DNA of 64,000 bases from Chlorocebus sabaeus. Lineage: Eukaryota; Chordata; Mammalia; Primates; Cercopithecidae. The position numbers and the translations under genes were made by a program. The notes beneath the pieces are model-generated. The model was given only the letters and a program-made list of their open reading frames with translations. It did no database searches and had not been told where the DNA came from. The stretch covers positions 81,988,382-82,052,381 of the forward strand of contig NC_132912.1 in the NCBI RefSeq assembly GCF_047675955.1, in the 5' to 3' direction. This document shows positions 57,645-64,000 of this stretch, piece after piece; the stretch's first letter is position 1; each line of letters begins with the position of its first letter.

Positions 57645-59862
57645 AAAAGAATCAAAGGAAGTTGCATTTTTAGGATTCTACTTAGAATAGATTTAGTACT
57701 CATGAAGGAAACTACAAATGCTTACATTTTTTTCTGCTACTAGTATGTACAAACTATCATTTTCAAGTGTAGAAAATTTTAAATAATAAAATGAGTGTCT
57801 CTTAAATGATAAAGTTTAACTGGAAGAAAACACTTAAAATGAGTATCAGCTACTCATGTGGCTACTAAAATATTGCGTATTTTATGTGTAGAATACCAGC
57901 CCCTACCGTTCAGAATAAAAGTGCTCTTCTGCTAACATACAACCACAGTTTATCTCAGCCACCTCTCTGAAAGTACATCATCATCTGTCACACATGGGGA
58001 GAATAACACCTACACTACAATATATGGAGTTGTTACAATTAAATGAACTCAATAATTATTAAGAAATTATACCAAATTCATGAGTCCATATCTGAGATAA
58101 TCCATTTTCTCCTGGTTACTCCACTAAAAAACATAAAGCACACTTCACTGCAGTGCTTTCTTATTAAAGAAAGGGGGAAGTATAAGGTTTTTCTGGGGGA
58201 GGAGGGAAAATGCACAATGAGCTTCACTGGTCCCCTGTGAGCTGTATGACACACACATGCCAAAGACTGCAATCACAGAAAAAGAAAAATAGGAGGGAAA
58301 CAAGAAAGAAAAGAGTTCTCAATTTATCAAAATATGAGCATTGATCTTTGATACCCTAATTTGTATTACCATATTCAGAAAATAGTATAAATCACTTCCT
58401 TAAGTATAAACTTATTGTGAGTTGAGGCCCGTTCATCATAGGATTTTCTAATGATAGCACCCATCCTTAGGAACTATTCAAAAGTGACTAGCACCAACCA
58501 ACTAAATCATACCTGATTTTTAAAAGTGACTTGACAATGGCCAAAGATTTGTGTCACAGTTGGACAGGAACAGACCACACAGACTACCGAAGCCTTGCTT
58601 GCCAAAGTAAAAAACTTTTCAAAATAAAAGGGGAAAAATTAGCAATACTGAAATGCTACCTAAATACATTAGTCTTATTCAACACTACAAATAAATTATT
58701 GAGCTGGTTCACAAAGCATTAAGTCAATTGAATTCTACTTTTCATACTCTACCTGTACAACTCCTTACCGCTTGCCAGGTATCATTGCAAATTAGAAACC
58801 TAAAGTGAAGTAAACTAATCACTAAACAGCTGAGGCTGCACAATGACTAATTTTATTTATTCTAAATTTTTATTAATGAAGTAAAATGAAAATACTCAAT
58901 CATTAATATTGGTTATAACCATTTATAACCTGACTTTGTAAACTTGTAGAGCTTGTAGTCTTTGTAAAACTCTTCCGCACTCATGTTTATTCAAAAAACG
59001 CTTTATAACCATTTTGTCAGTCATTGTGCTAAAAAAAAGGAGGGGGAGCACGGCAAAACACTAATGAACTCATCCCAATTTACCCAGGTGTTTCCTAGTT
59101 TCAGCACAGAAAGTCCCATGTCTTTGGAAACCCCTTCAGTCTTGGACAAACTGGAACAGCTAGTGACACTCCACTGAGAAACAAATGAAGGGAAAAGATA
59201 GATATACATTATTGTACTCACGAACCTTTCTGTTTAATGAGGAAAATTGTCTGACAATCATAAAAACAAATTATGTAATAGCATCCCAGCCATGATCCTC
59301 ATATCCTAAAATTATGGCAAAGGCCCAGAGCTAAGCACATCACGATATATGTTCACAGAGCAGTCAGAGGAGCACACCAGATACTGCCAAAGTCAACTCC
59401 TCCCAGCGTTTAGTAGGAGACACCAGAACCGGCCCTAATTCCACCAACCATCATTTCACCCACACCTCAGTCAGTCCAAAAAGGGGGCTCAGAACACAGG
59501 GTATGGTTACCTTTGGAGAGGAACAGAACTCGTGGTAGAGGCCATTTCTTCCCCTCCCCAATCTGAAGACAGAAGGTGTAAAATGAAGAGGATTGAGTCT
59601 TAAATGCTGAAATGAAAAAGGAAAGCTATAAAATCCGGTTGAGATATCATTAAGAAATATGCTACATTCTACCTCACAGAAATGGGAACTTCTCACAGAA
59701 ATGGGAATTTCAATATAGCACAGGTGAGAAAAAATACTGGAAAACTCTGTGTCTGTGTGCGCGTGTGTGTGTGTATTTCACGTTTACATTCAGAGTAGAA
59801 ATACTTAACTACTCAACAAAACAGTTACAATTACAAACTGTAACAACAGCTATGAAGAAAAA
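57645..59862. other. Unassigned sequence
   Basis: No gene or named repeat over 2.2 kb. A short (gt)n tract lies at 59748-59775. Confidence 0.4.
59748..59775. repeat. (GT)n tract with CG interruption
   Basis: gtgtctgtgtgcgcgtgtgtg; a Z-DNA-prone alternation. Confidence 0.9.
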
Positions 59863-59864
59863 GT

Positions 59865-60168
59865 GGCCAGGTGCAGTGGCTCATGCCTGTAATTCCAGAG
59901 CTTTGGGAGGCCAAGGTAGGAGGATGGCTTAAGGCCCTCTTCGAGAACAGCCTAGGCAACATAGTGAGACCCTCATCTCTATAAAAATCAAAATGAAAAA
60001 CAAAATTAGCTGGATACAGTAGCACATGCCTGTAGTCTCAGCTACTCAGGGAGACTGAGGTGGGAGAATCGCTTGAATTCAAGAGTTCCAGGGTACAGTG
60101 AACTACGATCACACCACTGCACTCCAGCCTGGGTGACAGGGCGAGATCTGTCTCAAAAAAAAAAAAAA
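59865..60168 (+). mobile_element. AluJ-like SINE
   Basis: Dimeric Alu with AluJ-like features (gcctaggcaacatagtgaga, ctacgatcacaccactgc), a pure 15-A tail, and many substitutions. Confidence 0.93.
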
Positions 60169-60169
60169 A

Positions 60170-60605
60170 TACAAAGAAGTCTGAAAGCTTTCAACTGGGG
60201 TTTTTGATAGAGACCAAGGAGTATAAAGAAGTTTTCTCTGAAGAAGTATACTGATTAAAATATGAAGAATGAATCTGAGTTAACAGGTAAAGATGGCAAG
60301 AGTTTGGTGAAACAGGAGAACTTAGTGGCAGACAGTAGAGTCCTAGTGGCACAGTGGAAACTGGAAGGAAGACTGCAGAGTATGATCAGATGAGAAAAGA
60401 GGGTAGAATCTTGAGGCCACATCAGGGAATTTTTTGTCCTACTGCTTTTAAGAAGAGAAATGACACTAATATATTTGCATCTTTAAACGATCACTCTGGC
60501 TAAATTATAGAGAACATCTGGAAAAAGTCAAAAGAACATACTGGGAGATCAATTAGGAAGTTCCTACAAGGGTTCAAGTAAGAGACACAGGTATCTTGGT
60601 GTAGG
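60170..60605. other. Unassigned sequence
   Basis: No named repeat or gene. Confidence 0.4.
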
Positions 60606-60607
60606 TG

Positions 60608-60989
60608 TGTATATTCGTCCACTCTCGCATTGCTATAAATACCTGAGACTGGGTAAAGAAAAGAGGTTTAAATGGCTCATGGTTCCACAGGATGTACAGG
60701 AAGCATGATGGCTTCTACTCGGCAAATGGGGAAGCCTCTGAAAACTTACAGTTATAGCGGAAGGTGAAGGAGAAGCAGGCATGTGTTACATGGCCAGTGC
60801 AGGAGGAAGAGAGCGAGGAACAAGGTGCCACACACTTTTAAACAACCAGATCTCACGAGAACAGCACTGAAGGGATGATTCTGAAGCATTTATGAGAACT
60901 CTGCCTCCATGATCCATCAACTCCCTGTAACACTGGGGATTACAATTCGACATGAAATTTGGGCAGGGACACAGATCCAAACAATATCA
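60608..60989 (-). mobile_element. MSTA-like MaLR LTR, antisense
   Basis: Plus-strand ends tgtatattcgtccactctcg and gatccaaacaatatca, with ccacacacttttaaacaacc inside. Solo LTR. Confidence 0.88.
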
Positions 60990-61164
60990 GTGTGGCAGAG
61001 ACAGATGTCTTTGATTTGAAATCTGTCTCGGGCACACAAAAGAAATAATTGGCAGAGTAAACAGACACCCCACAGAGTGGGAGAAAATATTTGCAAACTA
61101 TGCATCCAACAAAGGACTAATATCCAGAATCTACCAGGAACTCAAATCAGCAACAAAAAAACAA

Positions 61165-61477
61165 GGCCAGGCGTGGTGGCTCACGCCTGTAATCCCAACA
61201 CTTTGTGAGGCTGAGGTGAGCAGATCACCTGAGGTCAGGAGTTCGAGGCCAGCCTGAGAAACATGGAGAAACCTCGTCTCTACTAAAAAGACAAAATTAG
61301 CCGGGCATGGTGGCGTGTGCCTATAATCCCAGCTACTCAGGAGGCTGAGGTAGGAGAATCACTTGAACCCAGAAGGCAGAGGTTGTGGTGAGCCAAGATC
61401 ATGCCATTGCACTCCAGCCTGGGCAACAAGAGGGAAACTCCATCTCAAAAAAAAAAGAAAAGAAAAGAAAAGAAAAG
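61165..61477 (+). mobile_element. Alu SINE inside the L1
   Basis: Complete AluS-like element with an (aaaag)n tail. aaaaaaacaa flanks both ends (61155-61164 and 61478-61487). Confidence 0.94.
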
Positions 61478-61962
61478 AAAAAAACAAATAATCCCATCAA
61501 AAAGTGGGCAAAGTACATGAACAAACAATTCTCAAAAGAAGATATAAACGGCCAACATATATGAAAAATGCTCAACATCACTAATTATCAGGAAAACGTA
61601 AATCAAAACCAAAATGTGATACCATCTTACTCCTGCAAGAATGGCCATAAATAAAAAATAAAAAAATAATAGATTTTGGTGTGGATGTGGTAAAAAGGGG
61701 AAAATTTTACACTGTTGGTGGAAATGTAAACTAGTACAACCACCGTGGAAAACAGTGTGGAGATTCCTTGAGATCTAAAAGTAGATCTACCATTTGATCC
61801 ACCAATCCCACTACTAGGTATCTACCCAGAGGAAAAGAAGTCATTAAATTATACGAAAAAGACACTTGTGCACACATGTTTATAACAGCACAATTTGCAA
61901 CTACAAAAATATGGAACCAGCTCAAATGCCCATCAATCGATGAGTGGATTAAGAGAATGTGG

Positions 61963-61979
61963 TGTGTGTGTGTATGCAT

Positions 61980-62012
<33 letters not shown>
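61963..62012. repeat. Palindromic (GT)n-(AC)n then (AG)n microsatellite
   Basis: A perfect 28-bp palindrome at 61963-61990 centred on tatgcata, followed directly by an (ag)n run of about 11 units. Confidence 0.95.
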
Positions 62013-62367
62013 ATACTACTCAGCCATAAAAAAGGAAGAAAGAATGGCATTAGCAGCAACATAGATGGAATTGGAGACCACAGTTCTAAGTAAAGTAACT
62101 CAGGAATGGAAAAAAACAAACATCGTATGTTCTCACTTACAAGTGGGAGCTAAGTTATGAGGATGCCAAGGCACGGACTTTGGGGACTCAAGGGGAAGGG
62201 TGGGAGAGGAATAAGCGATAAAAAACTGCACGCTGCTCGGGTGATGGGTACACCAAGATCTCAGGAATCACCACTGAAGAATTTATCCATATAACCAAAC
62301 ACCACCTGTTCCCCAAAAACCTACTGGAAAAAAAAAAAAAAGGACATCTATCTTGGCAGCAGAATCC

Positions 62368-62405
62368 ATAAAAGTTCATGATAGATATAAAAGTTCATGA
62401 TAGAT
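62368..62405. repeat. Perfect 19-bp tandem duplication
   Basis: ataaaagttcatgatagat occurs twice head to tail. Confidence 0.97.
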
Positions 62406-62516
62406 TATATCTAAAAAACGAGAAAGACAAAAATAGGATCAACAATAACTCTGAGACATCTATTTCTTCAACTGATAGAGGAACCATTTATTTTTTTATT
62501 TTTTTTTCCTCTGGGT

Positions 62517-62920
62517 TTTTATTTTTTTTTATTATACTTTAAGTTCTAGGGTACATGTGCATAACGTGCAGGTTTGTTACACATGTATACCTGTGCCATG
62601 TTGGCGTGCTGCACCCATCAACTCGTCAGCACCCATCAACTCATCATTTACATCAGGTATAACTCCCAATACAATCCCTCCCCTCTCCCCGCTCCCCATG
62701 ATAGGCCCCAGTGTGTGATGTTCCCCTTCCTAAGTCCAAGCGATCTCATTGTTCAGTTCCCACCTATGAGTGAGAACATGCGGTGTTTGGTTTTCTGTTC
62801 TTGCAACAGTTTGCTGAGAATGATGGTTTCCAGCTGCATCCATGTCCCTACAAAGGACACAAATTCATCCTTTTTTATGGCTGCATAGTATTCCATGGTG
62901 TATATGTGCCACATTTTCTT
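62517..62920 (-). mobile_element. Young 5'-truncated L1, minus strand
   Basis: The end of ORF2 (62790-62920) and a 3' UTR of the same type as the full-length L1 here. It differs by a tandem 18-bp repeat in the 3' UTR (gcacccatcaactcgtca at 62611-62628 and gcacccatcaactcatca at 62629-62646). Truncated in late ORF2. The tail is T-rich and interrupted by cctctggg. Confidence 0.9.
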
Positions 62921-62998
62921 AAGACACACAACACTAGAGGAAGACTAAGTTTAGGGTGGGGTGATGGAATTCTGTGTTGGATATGTGGAGTTTGAGCC

Positions 62999-63472
62999 AT
63001 GTGCTAGGCAGAATAACGGCCCCTCCATAATAATCCATGGAGCCTATGAATATGTTAGGTTACATGTTGAGGGAGAATAAAGGTTGCATATGGAAGTAAG
63101 ATTGCTAAGCAGCTGGCCTAAAAATAAGATTATTCTACGTTCTCTGAGTAGGCTCAATGCAATCACAAGAGTTCTTAAAAAGATAGAAGAGGAAGGCAGA
63201 AGAATCAGGTGCTTTGCTGCTGGCTTTAAAATGGAGGAAGGAGCCACAAGTCAAGGGATGCAGGCGGCCTCTAAAAGCTGGAGAAAGACAAGGAAATGAA
63301 CCTCCCCTAGGGCTTCTATAAGGAACACAGCTCTGCCAACTCTCCAATTTTAGCCCAGTGAGATCTATTTTGGACTTTTGACCTCTATAACTCTAAGATA
63401 ATCAATCTGCATTGGTTTAAGCCATTAAGGTTGTGGTAATTTATTACAGCATCAATAGGAAATACAAGTGGC
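62999..63472 (+). mobile_element. MLT1-type MaLR LTR
   Basis: gtgctaggcagaataacggc, gccacaagtcaagggatgca, ccaattttagcccagtgaga and cagcatcaataggaaatac are the landmark words. Same family as 19180-19672. Confidence 0.8.
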
Positions 63473-63474
63473 CC

Positions 63475-63640
63475 TTGAGACACCTAAGTGGAAAGCAACT
63501 GAAACTAGTAAGAATTTATAACACCATCGATACAGAGACTATAAACTGGAAAGAAAAGGACCTGAGAGGTTGGAGATCAAGTCTAATATTTTGACACTTA
63601 AAGGTATTCATTTATGCTCAACCTCCCTCAAAGGAAATGC
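63475..63640. other. Unassigned sequence
   Basis: Nothing recognised. Confidence 0.4.
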
Positions 63641-64000
63641 TTAAACTACATTAAAATATAAGTTTTCATTTACTAGATTAATGAACATCAAAAAGACCAT
63701 ATCACGCTAGTAAAAATGTAGAAAACCAGGCAATATCACTCATTATGGCTGTAAATATAAAGTGGAGAGTTTACAGAGAGCAATTTTGTAATATCATTTG
63801 AAATTCAACATACACATACCCTAATATCCACTAAAAACAACAGAAATGTCCACTAAGAGAGTACTAGCTAAATAATATTAGTACATCCAGCTGGATATTA
63901 GAAAGAATGAGTACTAAGAAGGGGCAATCTTCAAAACTTGAAAGCTAAGGAGCTAGGGAAAGAGTGCAGAGAATGCTACAATTTTGCTTTAAAAAAAAAA
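63640..64000 (+). mobile_element. Old L1M-type fragment, cut by the window end
   Basis: accaggcaatatcactcatt, aacagaaatgtccactaaga and gtacatccagctggatatta follow the 3' end of ORF2 in ancient L1s. It continues beyond the window edge. Confidence 0.6.

Larger units (their letters stand above)
61034..62338 (+). mobile_element. L1PB/L1MA-type LINE 3' end, split by an Alu
   Basis: The C-terminal ORF2 region (61034-61164, then 61488-62080) and 3' UTR, ending in ccaccactgttccccaaaaac-type words and a short A tail. The frame is broken by several stops and indels. The 3' UTR (ggtgatgggtacaccaaga, taaccaaacaccacctgttc) indicates an L1PB/young L1MA age. A microsatellite sits in its ORF2 part. Confidence 0.85.

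Noticed and set aside
62485..62940. tagaggaa near both ends as the target repeat of the truncated L1
   Set aside because: The 8-bp words are not adjacent to the element ends, so the match may be coincidence.
1..64000. CRISPR arrays, tRNA, rRNA, prokaryotic operons
   Set aside because: No repeats with unique spacers, no cloverleaf sequence and no bacterial gene pattern. Repeats are all eukaryotic types.

Overview
The window looks like primate nuclear DNA, intergenic or intronic. It contains no recognisable host protein-coding exon, tRNA, rRNA, CRISPR array or prokaryotic feature. Almost everything that can be named is an interspersed repeat: Alu and Alu monomers, three generations of L1, HAL1, L2/MIR, MaLR LTRs (THE1, MST and MLT1 types), endogenous retroviral remnants and hAT/Tigger DNA-transposon fossils. 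Dimeric Alus, MaLR LTRs, a HERV-W copy and L1PA-type L1s make it a catarrhine primate. The youngest L1s have a 3' UTR (and in one copy an 18-bp duplication) that I associate with Old World monkeys rather than apes, so a macaque/baboon-type genome is my best guess. That assignment is from memory and is not proven here.

Layout. 1-19.7 kb is old sequence with scattered repeats: a Tigger MITE, MER5A, Alus, a solo THE1 LTR at 3.4 kb, an L2, and a 5'-truncated HERV-W copy (5.1-7.0 kb) that ends in poly(A) and carries target-site duplications, so it is a processed copy made by L1. MLT1 LTRs and an Alu nested in an Alu (16.2-16.9 kb) follow. At 19.7-23.0 kb is a minus-strand LTR provirus remnant whose primer-binding site matches tRNA-Ser (HERV-S/HERV18-like). 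23-38 kb is mostly unclassified sequence with Alus, hAT, MIR, HAL1 and Tigger fragments and a 230-bp purine tract.

At 38.2-44.9 kb lies a nearly full-length, inactivated minus-strand L1, split by a 1.08-kb HERV-K-type (MER11-like) solo LTR. At 48.0-54.2 kb lies a full-length plus-strand L1 with both ORFs open (338 and 1275 codons), all key catalytic residues I could check, a 35-A tail and 14-bp target duplications. It is inserted into an AluJ-type element. The two L1s are head to head, 3 kb apart. 54-64 kb returns to mixed old repeats, with an L1PB/L1MA 3' end, an MSTA-like LTR and a second young, 5'-truncated L1 at 62.5 kb.

How the parts interact: the only genes with a plausible present function are L1 ORF1p and ORF2p. 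L1-type machinery, in earlier copies, explains the Alus, the truncated L1s and the processed HERV-W copy. The main points of interest are the intact young L1 with its lineage-specific 5' and 3' UTR features and broken antisense ORF0, the processed HERV-W with a pol-to-env deletion, the tRNA-Ser-primed provirus, and a 34-bp-arm inverted duplication inside an MST/MLT1 LTR. I found no clearly undescribed biological system.
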